A stretch of DNA of 64,000 bases from Apostichopus californicus (taxonomy: Eukaryota > Echinodermata > Holothuroidea > Aspidochirotida > Stichopodidae). The DNA lies in assembly GCA_020650975.1 (NCBI GenBank), contig JAIPMN010000799.1, positions 1-64,000 of the forward strand, written 5' to 3'. Positions 12,143 to 24,000 of this stretch are shown in pieces. The notes beneath the pieces are model-generated. The model did no database searches. It saw only the letters and a program-made list of their open reading frames with translations, and had not been told where the DNA came from. Position numbers and translations under genes: made by a program. The stretch's first letter is position 1; each line of letters begins with the position of its first letter.

Positions 12143-13257
12143 TTAAAGTTTTCGGGCATAATTACTCTTATTATTTAATACATGTGCCGGAGATATGTAC
12201 TGGTTATAGCTATATGCAACTCTTTTAAACAGAGCATGTCCCATTCATACAGTAGGTCCTACGCAACAACTGAATTCAAAGAATTGCAAATTTCCTCTTG
12301 CAAATTTACAGTCAAACTGCAAAGATTGACAGTTACATGCCGATAATGAATTTAAACTAAGGTCATAATCCATGGTATCGCACAAAACCACCTTGTTGAT
12401 GGAAAGTGCGATATTTGAAACCGCAACAAACAATAGGCCGTGCAATAGACCTGTTAACACTGCTATGTTGGTTTGCATAGTCAGAATAGTAATAGGTAAT
12501 GTGGTTCGCATTCTGACCGTGACAACATTTGTCAGCAACCCCCTCCCCCACCAAACCCCCTCACCCACCACACTCCCTCCCCCATCCCACCAGCATAAAA
12601 GGAAAAATGCAGTAGATTGATCATAACACAAGAGTAACAACATCAGTGTTAGACAATTTGCATTAAAGGCTACCTTTACCTTCCTCTTCTATTAAATCTT
12701 TGCCTTATGTGCACATACACCACTAATTTAATATTTGTGTGTGTACCCATCAAATGCTTCATTAGTGTAGACGTTAATTAAAATGTGAATATTACCAGCA
12801 AAATAACTTTAACTGCACCTGCCAAGAACTTACAACGATTCTAAACTGTAAATTCAAAGCCTAATGTGTGTTTACTGGAGGCGAAAGATCATGTTTTGAA
12901 GTGATGTCAATATCAGCATGAGAAAACATTGTTCAGACACATTGTATATTTCAGGAATTTTGTATGGACAAACTGTTAAAATGGTTATATATCTAAAGAT
13001 CACTTCTTTATCATAAATTACAGTTTGTCCATGGTAATAGTGGCCTAGATACACTTTACATTTTTTTGTTTGTCAGGGGTCCACCCTCTTGTCTTGCTAA
13101 AAAAATTTCCAACACTTGGAGTTTGTCGATCGACTTTCAGTCAGAATCTTATGAAACATGTTATCTCAGAATGGAAATTTTGCATGTGATGGTTTTAATT
13201 AGTTTACCTACAGTATTATGAATAAAGAAAGCCGATTGCCTTCGGCTGGAGTCGTCA

Positions 13258-13366
13258 GACCTAGAAGATAGTTTGGCGCTCCGGCTTAACTGCAGCGCCA
13301 GAGGGAGTTAAAATCAGCAATATTATCGTCTGGTGCTAGTTTTATCGCCAGACAACTTAACTATAA
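13258..13366. other. Two consecutive potential stem-loops
   Basis: TGGCGCT pairs with AGCGCCA across a 13-base loop near 13272-13298. GTCTGG pairs with CCAGAC across a 14-base loop near 13329-13354. The segment is GC-richer than its surroundings. No known RNA family was recognised. Confidence 0.35.
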
Positions 13367-14054
13367 TCATACATCCGTAAGTCCACCCTATTATAGGAAT
13401 ATTCACTTGTTGGTATCACCCTCCCCGCTTCATATCAACGCAACGAAAAATGATTAGAGGAAAATAGTATGCTCCGTTGCAGCGAGGATGAGTCTTTGTT
13501 TTGGGCTGTTCTGTCTGAAAAACCTACAGTAGATGTTACAGCAACAAGTGTTTATGGGGCTTATAGTGTTTCCTTCATACTGGTAGGTATAGGCTACTAA
13601 ATGTGTAAAACCAAATCTCAAAATACGAACTGTACAACCATCATGCTAAAGTGCTCAAAACGGCTCCAAAACCACAACAAGATGGGCATATATTTAATTT
13701 ACAAAACTTGTAAATAGTACTTTTCATTAACAAAGAGGGCACTACTAAGTTACGAATAGGGACATCGGTTTCAAGTTTTTCACAAATGTTGGGAGCCACA
13801 TACTCCTGCGTCAACCCCCCCCCCCCACCCCCAAACCCATATTCTCATTCTAAAAGTACTACTTCAGGGGAAAGCTTGCAGAATAACATAGCTTTGCCTA
13901 ATACTTATACCACAGCTACAGTATGTATGTAAATAGTCTGTATTAATTAGCTTGACCAATCAGATGTTGTCTTGAGCCTGCCTGGTCAATGCTCTCTTCC
14001 ACATCACTTAAATTAGGTTTGTAAATACATGCTCCCATTGTGTTTAACTCTCTT

Positions 14055-14285
14055 GATTTACAGCACCCCTCTCATACCTGTCTCCTATACATACACTCCC
14101 TGAGGAATGGGCACATCCTGAAGGAGGACAGGGACCCTTATAGAGGGTCATAGGGTGACACAGTTTAAGAATGTTACCAGTTCTTAGCCTAGGGTAGATT
14201 GGAGTGTGCATGTAATAGGAGACAGGTAAGTGAGGCGTGATGATGTAAATACCCACACCGGTAAGTTTGGGTGACGTACATGTGG
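14055..14285 (+). repeat. Dispersed repeat, GAGACAGGTAAG family, copy 3 (with inverted partner)
   Basis: The forward part at about 14170-14285 has AAGAATGTTACC, GTAGATTGGAGTG, GGAGACAGGTAAG and GTAAATACCCACACCGGTAA. At 14062-14102 the reverse complement reads GGAGTGTATGTATAGGAGAC then AGGTATGAG, an inverted partial copy. The whole segment is therefore a loose inverted repeat, as expected of a foldback or MITE-type element. Confidence 0.65.
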
Positions 14286-16589
14286 TAAATGTTTCCTTCG
14301 AATCCACATTCCAATCCATGCTCTATTCATTGCCTCTGTCTGTCATGTATGATAGACAGCTAAAAATCACAGCATTGCAAACGGTTAATTGTACCACCTC
14401 AACTATTTTCTGTTTGTGTGTGTTCACTGTGGTGTCTCCATAGCAAGACAGACTTTAGGAAACATACTGTAATTGCTAAATATCCCCAAAAGGAACTTCA
14501 AGAATAGCATTTTGAAATGTCATTCACACCTGGCAGATATTCAGCGACATTTACTTTTGCCAGCCAGACACAAGGCAGGCTGTGTATTACACCTCTGAAT
14601 ACATGGTTAAAACTCAGACAGAGACCAGACAAGATGTAATTGAGCAAGAGTAATAATAATGGATGTTCTTTCTTATTATTATATATGCACATTAGACTGT
14701 TATAAAAAAGGATGGAAAAAAAGGCAGCCAGAAAAAAAAATGAGAAGAAGAAGAAAATGAGTTAGCAAGGTTAAGTCTGCAGATTAAAATGAATTTGTTT
14801 AAATTAGATATTAGACAAATAATATAGAGTTGGATTTCCACCTCCAAAGAACGAACAGTTAGCTTTCACAGACAATGGAGATTTTTGCGAGGCTCAATGC
14901 TTCACTGTGATGTGGTTGGCTTAACTGTACATGGTAGTAAAGTAATGTTTTGTTGCATGCTTCTAAGTATTTAGGGCTGTGAATATGTGTTCTTCACATG
15001 TTGGAAACTGTATCTTTCATGTAACATGCAATGAGACATACAGTACATACTGTACATGTCTTCCTTCCAAGTCCACAGTTCCAATGGAAGCAAAACACAT
15101 TGTACTAGTATACATAAGTTATATGCTCCCTGTTTCATCTCTTTGTCCTATGAAGTCATGCATGCATGCATGCATATATTTTAGTACTTCCTCTTTTGAT
15201 AAGGATTATTTTCTTGATTTGTAGATCAACTAAAGCAGGGCATGCAGTAGTTACATGTGGATATGCATGACTGTAGCACTGCACTCTTGGTAATGACTTC
15301 ACAGTATGCATAGCTACAGTTTGTGTTGAATGGGTAGGCTACAATTATTATTTCTTTGACCAGGCCATGGTGCAATTTTCAAAAATTACACCGGTATACT
15401 GTACATGCAACACATAAAATCTGTAGCATGTTGTGAAATGGTTGGGAATCCTCTCAATTTCCACTTGCACTGTATATCACACAAAAGTGTCTAGCATTAT
15501 GGATGTAATATAGTTAATGTATTCTATGTGCATGGTATCCTCCAGTGGAAACGTTGGTAAAAGCTATGTAATAGGGATATTAAGTCTTTAATTTTAAAAC
15601 TAAGTTCTCTAGACCATCGAAAGAATAATCACTAGCACAGCAGTCTGGATATGGTAAACAGGAGACTGAATTAAGGAAATTCATGATGAAAATCCAAACA
15701 TCCAGTCACAAGCATCCGTTTCTAATCAAGGGGAGGACGGTCAGAAAGTTGGTGGCAACATAAACAATATTATCAATGTTCTCCAGATATGATATGGAGT
15801 TTGCCTCTCACTTTCCTCCTCCTTGCCCCTCTTATGCTACCTCCCTAGGTCTGTGGGAAATAATTGTCAGCATGATATGTTGAAAACATGGACTACCTTT
15901 TCAGCCGCTTTGATCTTTCAGTTTTTGTCTTTGACTCTGCATACTTTCAAAAAGATCGTTCCCTTTTCACAGAAGTCTGTCTCTGAAAAAGAAGAAAAAT
16001 GTGAATGTCCTGAACACTGTGAACAGTACACAGATCAAAGCACTCCTAGAACAGAACAGCTTGCAGGAAGAAAGAAAGTAAAATCGTAATTGAATAAAAT
16101 AATTACAGTTGCAATCACAACCAACCAACCAGACAAACCAATATATAGTGTTTAGAATATACAGTATATATGTTTGTGGTTTTCTTTGGTGTTCAAAACC
16201 TTTAACATGTCCTCTTTTATCTGTAAGCTGTTCACCTCCCAAGGTTTTTTTCTTCTCATTTTGAACCAAATTATTAAATCTGTCAGCCACCACAAAAAAA
16301 CCATTACTGAGAGTTGCTAGCAAGAAACAATCAATGATTGGATGTTTGGAAATGTTGGACTTGTCTAGCAGACAGCAGCTATGTTTGAAGTTGGCGACCT
16401 TGGCTGGGTCATATATCTTGTGTCTGTCCAGACCTTATACAGCATGTGAACAGACAGATATATGATAGTGTTGTGGAGGAAACTGACCTTTCATGAACTG
16501 ATATATGTATACTAAGGTAACCCTGATGAACTTTTTCTTAGGCTTTGCAGAGCTAGAGCTATCTGAGCATTGTGTGTGTTTTCAGCAGG

Positions 16590-17850
16590 TAATGTAGGGG
16601 GGGGGGGAGTGGGGAGAGGAGCTGTCTAATTGGGGAAGGGGAGAGGGTGGTGAGGNNNNNNNNNNNNNNNNNNNNNNNNNNNNNNNNNNNNNNNNNNNNN
16701 NNNNNNNNNNNNNNNNNNNNNNNNNNNNNNNNNNNNNNNNNNNNNNNNNNNNNNNNNNNNNNNNNNNNNNNNNNNNNNNNNNNNNNNNNNNNNNNNNNNN
16801 NNNNNNNNNNNNNNNNNNNNNNNNNNNNNNNNNNNNNNNNNNNNNNNNNNNNNNNNNNNNNNNNNNNNNNNNNNNNNNNNNNNNNNNNNNNNNNNNNNNN
16901 NNNNNNNNNNNNNNNNNNNNNNNNNNNNNNNNNNNNNNNNNNNNNNNNNNNNNNNNNNNNNNNNNNNNNNNNNNNNNNNNNNNNNNNNNNNNNNNNNNNN
17001 NNNNNNNNNNNNNNNNNNNNNNNNNNNNNNNNNNNNNNNNNNNNNNNNNNNNNNNNNNNNNNNNNNNNNNNNNNNNNNNNNNNNNNNNNNNNNNNNNNNN
17101 NNNNNNNNNNNNNNNNNNNNNNNNNNNNNNNNNNNNNNNNNNNNNNNNNNNNNNNNNNNNNNNNNNNNNNNNNNNNNNNNNNNNNNNNNNNNNNNNNNNN
17201 NNNNNNNNNNNNNNNNNNNNNNNNNNNNTGTGAGGAGGGATAGCAACTAGACAAGCACCTAGAGGGGTAGCAACTAGAAAGGACCTGAAGGGGGAGGGAT
17301 AGCGACTAGACAAGTACCTGGAAGGGGAGGGATAGGAGCTAGCAAGCACCTGGAGGAGGCATAGCAAGTAGACAAGCACCTAGAGGAGAGGGGTAGCAAC
17401 TAGAAATGATCTGAAGGGGAGGAAAAGCAACTAGCAAGCACCTGGATGGGGAGGGGGAGGGCAGCAACTAGACAAGTACCTGGAAGGGGAGGGATAGGAA
17501 CTAGCAAACACCTGGAGGAGGCATAGCAAGTAGACAAGCACCTGGATGGGGAGGGGTAGCAACTAGACAGGCACCGAGAGGGAGGGATGCAACTCACAAG
17601 CACCTGGAGAGGGAGGGGTGCAACTAGATAAGCACCTGGAGAGGGATGGATTGCAACTAGCAAGCACCTGTAGGAGGGGTAGCAATTAGCATGTACCTGG
17701 GTGGAGGAGAGGGGTAGCAATTAGCAAGTACCTGGGTGGAGGGGAGGGATAGCAATTAGCAAGCAACTGGAGGGAGGGGAGGGATAGCAATTAGCAAGCA
17801 ACTGGAGGGAGGGGAAGGGTAGCAATTAGCGAGCACCTGGTGTAGAGCCA
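16590..17850. repeat. G-rich minisatellite interrupted by an assembly gap
   Basis: Tandem units of about 30-38 bases built around AGCAACTAGACAAGCACCTGG plus GGAGGGGAGGGAT, with length and sequence variation between copies. The array is visible from 17229 to about 17845 and probably continues left through the gap to the G-rich sequence at 16590-16655. Open frames across it have repeat-like composition and are not genes. Confidence 0.9.
16656..17228. other. Assembly gap (573 N)
   Basis: A run of N inside the G-rich minisatellite. The true length of the array is therefore unknown. Confidence 0.99.
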
Positions 17851-19634
17851 TAAAAGGATGTGAATCAGGTACTAGCTGGCTTTAAGTAACAGTTTAGTAT
17901 GCTCAATGTTGCGTTTTCATGAATTTCTCAAGATCTTAGGTCATCGTTGATAAGTAAGTCCCAGCCTCAATGCATATTTGTTAATCCTAGTGAAAGAAAA
18001 AAGGATCAGGAACTTATTGCAGTACATAAATATATTGCAACATCTGGCAAAGACAAAATTTTGCAAAGTTTTGCCCTCAACCTACTGTAGCATACCAATT
18101 AAGTTAATTTTCTGCAAAACCATGCTTAATGTTGACCTCTCAAACCCAATGTAGTTTTTTGGCAACAGACTATTTCAATAGCTATGGGATGGAGGGGAGA
18201 GAACCTAACATTCCATGAATATTACTTCAATTTCATCTCCATCTTTTAGAATTGCTCAATACAGAGTTTCTCCTTTTTAGCAACCCCCTCCTCCCCCCCC
18301 CCTCAAAAAAAAAGAATAATTCTTATGTTTGCAAGCTCTACTACAAATGACTTCCTCATAGCTCTAAAGGTCAAAGATCAAAAGTCTCCAGATATGCTAG
18401 AAAGTCAAAGAATGGTCACACATGGTCTCAATCCAACCAGAAGTACAGTATTCTTGAGGCATTTTGTCCACGCTGTGACATTCTATTGTCTAATTCAATA
18501 TACTCAGGACAATCACAACTTCCAGGAAACATTTACCTTTGAAACCAATAGCAATTTTTAGCATCCTTGATTTGGAAATTAGAGTGATGTTGACTGCTAA
18601 ACTTTACTTTCTGAATAATGTAAAGTTGAGGTACCGTGTAAAGGCGAGATTATGAAGTGGTATGTGTACATTTTCTTTTCTTTTAATTTGTGGGTGTAAT
18701 AATATGAACTGCAGAGGTCAATTCAATCCATTTTGTCAATGCTCTTTGTTGGATATCCATATATAATAAACATCATATAGCATTGTAAGATATGTATGTA
18801 CACCAGATGTATATTTATGTTTTATACTGTAGCTGCATTAGTTTTATGTTTGTACACTCTACAGTGTGATATCCACTGCTGAGTTTATGGATGTTAGCAA
18901 GCATAATTGCTATCACAGGGTGACCTGCCCAGGGTAGGTAGGTCTGTGAGGTCTCCTCTATACACTATTAACAGCTGCATGCGCATGGCCATGGTGTGTG
19001 CATCCACATGGTTTATCATTCACTCAAGTAACAATACTTCATAATTAATTTCCTGAACTACCAGCCATATATCCTACATCCTTTTTTAATTTACTTGCAC
19101 TTTATCAGTTTTCATCCCAGGAAGTCATACTTTCAACTTTATGACCTTTTTTTTGGTCATATTTATAAACATTAAATTACAAGGCTGCTGTAGAGTATGT
19201 GTGTTGCTGAATGTATGATAGGTTGTTGGTATTTGGGATCTTTGTGCTGCCTACAAATGCCACATAAATAAACACAGTCTATTGGATAAAGTGACAGCAA
19301 CATTTTGGGTAATTATGATTAGGTTTTTGTTTGAAGGTAAATTAACTTGGCTTATTGTCAAGAGTCCAACCCTTGATCATTCCAGATCAGGGACGATATT
19401 TTCTGATGTCATCATGTCTGATGTTATACCAAACTGTTTTTCTTATTTCCTCTCTGTATAATATCAACTGCAGTATATATGACAGTAACAGTGTATTGCC
19501 ATATGTAAGTAGTGAAGCCAACTCTTCTATGGATAATAATATCTGGATAAATGATATGAAATATGTAACAATTCACTATTTGTCAGGTCATTTTCCATAG
19601 GTTAAGATGTTATTACCTAATAATGCCAAAGACG
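17851..19634. other. Non-coding stretch
   Basis: No supported gene. It contains a poly-C/poly-A tract near 18290-18312 and otherwise AT-rich unique-looking DNA. Confidence 0.5.
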
Positions 19635-19639
19635 TATAT

Positions 19640-21089
19640 GGGCCATTCTCGGTCACGTGTGTGACAGAAAAATGGGGAGATTTGCGATTTTACAAACTAA
19701 GTAACTACTTTTAGGTAAAGAAAGTTGGGTTGATTGTAGTACTTAAGTACGCACTAGGGGACTCTTTTACAAAACCATATAGCTTAGCCAAAATCAGAAC
19801 ATTCATGTGCTGGCAGTGGTCATATAAAGGTCGGTCACGTGTGTGACCTGAAATGAAACTGGCTTTTTTGCACAAAAAAACATTGGCAAATTCCTCAGTT
19901 TCTAAGAGGGCTGGATAACCCTAATTTCTCATGTTTCTACCTTAATGTGTTTCCATTCTAACAAGACATTTCACCTAAATATTTCACCTCTAAAAATAAG
20001 CATAATACTACATAAGCTAAAAAAAATCCGGTCACGTGTGTGACATTGTTGGGTCACGTGTGTGACATTCTGAATTTTCATTGCATAGTATGTAATTTTT
20101 GCAGTGCAAATGTTGACTCTAGTAATGACCACAGAACAGCACTGATGTTTATATTCCATAGGAATTACTTTAAAACAGTTTTACTGTTTCTACTTGGAGG
20201 GTCACGTGTGTGACATTGTTGGGTCACGTGTGTGCCATTCTGCATTTTCATGGATGCTGCAATTTCATTGGATGAAGCTTTACTCATTTGCATATAACAC
20301 AGTTGTCATGCCATACACACATGACATTACAACAGTCCAAGTCCACAGTGCTGCTGCAATTTCATCGGATGGAGCTTTTCTCATTTGCATATTACACTGT
20401 TGTCAGGCCACACACATAACAAACCAGTCTGCTAACAATATTTAGTCCATTTAGTTTTGTTAAATGCTCGACTTGGGGCTTCAATGTCACACACGTGACC
20501 ATAAATGTCACACACGTGACCATCGGTCACGTGTGTGACGACTAATTAGAGGCTAATAATTAATAGTAGGAATAATTATTTGACTGGATATTTTGCAGAA
20601 CTAACAGTCTTTATAAAGAACGGTAGCATATCAAGTGTGGACATCATAAGGCACATCAGTTAATACTTTTTATGAAAACTTTTGCGTTATTTTGGTCACG
20701 TGTGTGACATCAAAATTATGCTAATTAGCACCCATTATTAACGAAGAATTGAAGATCAGGAACCTCTGCTTTAGGAATGAAATAAATTAACCCATGTATA
20801 ACTGCCTCCATGTGATAGTTGATAACTAAAATATTATTTCTAAATACTCATGTAGAACAAACAAATTATACAGTTAAAAACTACAAATTTTGGCTAAAAC
20901 TTACAATAATGCAAATTTATGCAAATTAGTATGTTATGGTTGCAAATTAGTATGTTATGGTTGTAATTTTAATGAAAAAAAAATGAAATAGAAAACTTGG
21001 GGTATCCCTCTAAAACAAAAAGTATAACATTTGGTCCGGATGCACACTTTAGTTTTTTCATGCCAGTTTCATTTTCCAGAGAATGGCCC
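19640..21089. mobile_element. Inverted-repeat element with ten GGTCACGTGTGTGAC motifs
   Basis: The ends are perfect inverted repeats: GGGCCATTCTC at 19640-19650 and GAGAATGGCCC at 21079-21089, extendable by TATAT on the outer side. Because the flank is itself AT-alternating, the target duplication could be TA or ATAT. Inside are ten copies of a 15-base motif with inverted halves (GTCAC/GTGAC) and an embedded E-box CACGTG: 19651, 19833, 20030, 20052, 20200, 20222, 20525 and 20694 forward, 20486 and 20507 reversed. One copy (20222) has GTGCC at its end. A segment of about 75 bases is duplicated with a 97-base offset (about 20250-20310 and 20350-20410). No transposase frame exists, so the element is non-autonomous. 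The superfamily is not recognised. Confidence 0.8.
20286..20293. promoter_or_regulatory. Octamer motif ATTTGCAT, first copy
   Basis: A perfect POU/Oct octamer within the duplicated segment of the CACGTG element. Identical octamers lie at 20383-20390 and, in the opposite orientation (ATGCAAAT), at 20909-20916 and 20919-20926. Whether they bind anything is unknown. Confidence 0.4.
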
Positions 21090-21094
21090 ATATA

Positions 21095-24000
21095 TAGAAT
21101 ATGTTTGATATTATTTTGTAATCAAGTTTTGCCTTTGGAATAGCTCTGTAATGAACATAGATGCCACTTTTCAATTCTTGACTGCTGCCCTCAATGACAT
21201 GCAGTTAGCATCACGTTATTAATGTAAGTGCTGTTGTGATGTTACAAACAACATCAGTAGCGTTGGGAATTTTTTTTTTGGGGGGGGGGGGGTTTGAAGG
21301 AATCGAAATATTGATATTCCCAAAGCTGACATTTTGAGTGCTGCAAGAATGAGTGCATATATTTGAAGAAGTTTGTTTGTGAAAAGTACTTCCAGATACT
21401 GAGATGATAGAATGAGAAAAGTAGGCAGTATCATGTTGGATAGAGGATGATTCTGATGGAGGGCAACTCTAAAAATGATATCAGAATGCTGTAGAGTGGT
21501 TGATTTATTTGAAGCAGAGTTGTAAATTTCCCTAGTCAGTAGATGTTTTTGGGATAACTCTGGTATATTTCATTCCCCTAAGTTACATAATTAAAGTCTG
21601 AGCTGTGTTTTTTGTTTTATGTTCTGTACTGTACTTTCAACCATTCTGACTAAGCCATGTAAAATTTGCACATCGTTAGATACTCCTGAATCAAAACAAA
21701 GCTATTACTGTGGTAACATACATACACACGCACACACACATACATACATATATGTTTGTATTTCATTCCAACCGAGGACCCCATTGTATTTTCCATTGTT
21801 CAAATCCACGTACCCTAACCTTAACAATACCCCATACAATAGAATTCTTCCGAGGACGTGGTGATTCTTTAGAAATCACAACCGAGGACCTGGAATTCTT
21901 TTGTTCAAGTCCTCGGTCAGATAGAAAAACAAACGCATGCACACACAAACATACACACACATGCATACACACACATAAGTCCACCCACGCCCCCCCCCCC
22001 CTCCACACACACACATTACATACATACACGTGAATACATGTACAATGCACAACTGGTTGGTGCATCTATCCTAATGGATGGAATGGCCTTGCCCATAGAG
22101 TAAACATTCAGTCCTGATTGAATTTGTCCTTGAATGACCTCAAGTGCTTTTAAAGGCAAGAAGCCTACCTGTACATCATCAATTGCTAGCCTGTATCCTT
22201 GAGACAGATTACATAACTGTGTCTGAGCTTTAGACAGTCAAGGATGTTTGATGGCTTTCACTCTGCAAGTCTAGTCTTTTGTGTACTTAGCTAGACATCA
22301 TGCTGGGTAGTAACTTCAGCATTTATGAGTTAGCATTTTCACATTCCGAGGTTTCTTTTTCTTCTTTCTATACATATGTACACACACTGTTATTTGGACA
22401 ACAAAAGGTTCAAGCAGTCATTTGCATTGTAGTCTTCACACACTGTGGAAGGGGTTAGTACTTTTACAGAGTACATGTATAACTATAGCATTTAGTATAA
22501 AACAAATTATGCCGTTTTGTGGTGATCCTATTAAAGAAAACTCGCTACAACCACGTTTCTAGTGTGCAGTGACAAAGCAAAGGTTACCAGCAACAAAGTT
22601 TAAGGTAGGTTGATTATAATTAGTGAATTTCTTCTTATATTTTATACCATTAATTAAAGTTTGTTTTCAAATTTACATGTCTCTCTATTCTTATAAGCAA
22701 GAAGAGAAATCTTTGGTTTGCAGTTTGTCTCATTAAATTGCTTGCATGTTTTCAATTTAACAAAATTGCTTTTATCAAATTCCAGGTGTCAAAACAAGGA
22801 TTTTCTAGGACACATTATAACCTTATTAGCTAATTAATATTTGGATGTACTAGTTAATTGTATGTTTTCAAAATAGACTTATACTTTACTCACCTAATTA
22901 TTTCACTGTGCTGTTGTATTATCATATAGCAATGAGACTGTAACTTGGTTTTGAATTTATTGTGGAAGTTAATTAATTCAGTAGTCTTCATTGTAATATC
23001 AGTTAGAATTGAGCAAATATTTGTACTATTTCAAATATTACATTGTGTAATATATTGTTTTCTGGGGAAGGGGGGGGGACAGATGGTGGTGTGGGGTGTG
23101 GGGAAAATATTTCTACATGGAGAGAGGAAGGTTCCGCTTTTTTTATTAATGTATTTTATTTCTTAAGTGTTAATCAACAACATTCATACATAGCCTGTTA
23201 CTCTTATTATTTAATTAAAGGGTTACAATTAACTATATAAGAGTGTACAGTATGTACATGGTGGGTTTTCATCTCTCCTTAATGCAAAGTAAAACACATT
23301 TATTATTTACATGGCAATAGGACACAGTATCACCACTTCTTTAAAGTTTTACCATTTCTTTACAGTGCATTGAAATCGCTGTTAATATTTTAATGAGTAT
23401 GTAAATGTCATCCTCCTTCTCCCCACCCCCACCCCACCACCCCACCACAAGAAAGAATACAAATACTGAAACAGAACTAATTAAGTTCTGCCAGAAGGTA
23501 GAACTTATTACACATGAATTCATACAACAGCAGTAAGTAATTAAGTGATACCTTAATTTCATATCAACTTGACCATTTAATAACTTCAGTTTTAAAATTC
23601 GAATAACAGATAAGTGTGATCTACATGCATTTCTCCTTAAGGAACTCATTAATTAATATTCTTTCAAAAAGGTCAAAATTGTGCTATATACTGAGTGATA
23701 ATGATTCTGAAATGGCTGGTTGTTAACCATGGATGGACTATTACAGCTGCCTCATTCAACTGCCCACAATTTTCCGAAACTCTTGGGTTTGAGAACTATT
23801 TTTGTAACATATGTTTGTCTGGGACAGGGCCTCTGAATTAGTTCTTTATAGGACAAGCTGCCTCTTCTTTATATCTATCTTCATTATTTCCTTACGTAAG
23901 ACCGACTTAAAAGTGAGTTGCCAAAAAAAAAAAAAGACTTTGGCAGCCTGGGTTGCCAGACTTTTCTAGACATGTATCTGAAATGTTATCAACAGATTTT

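Larger units (their letters stand above)
12147..16557. other. Non-coding stretch with no recognised gene
   Basis: Short unsupported frames only. It contains a hairpin pair at 13258-13366, an ATGGACAAACTGT inverted pair near 12965-13033 (13-base arms, loop of about 42), a poly-C run near 13808-13820, and the inverted-structure copy of the dispersed repeat at 14055-14285. Confidence 0.5.

Noticed and set aside
12245-12643. Minus-strand 132-codon frame
   Set aside because: No recognisable motif or splice signals; includes translated poly-purine sequence.
16559-17379. Long frames on both strands across 16.6-17.4 kb
   Set aside because: They consist mainly of the N gap and G-rich repeat sequence.
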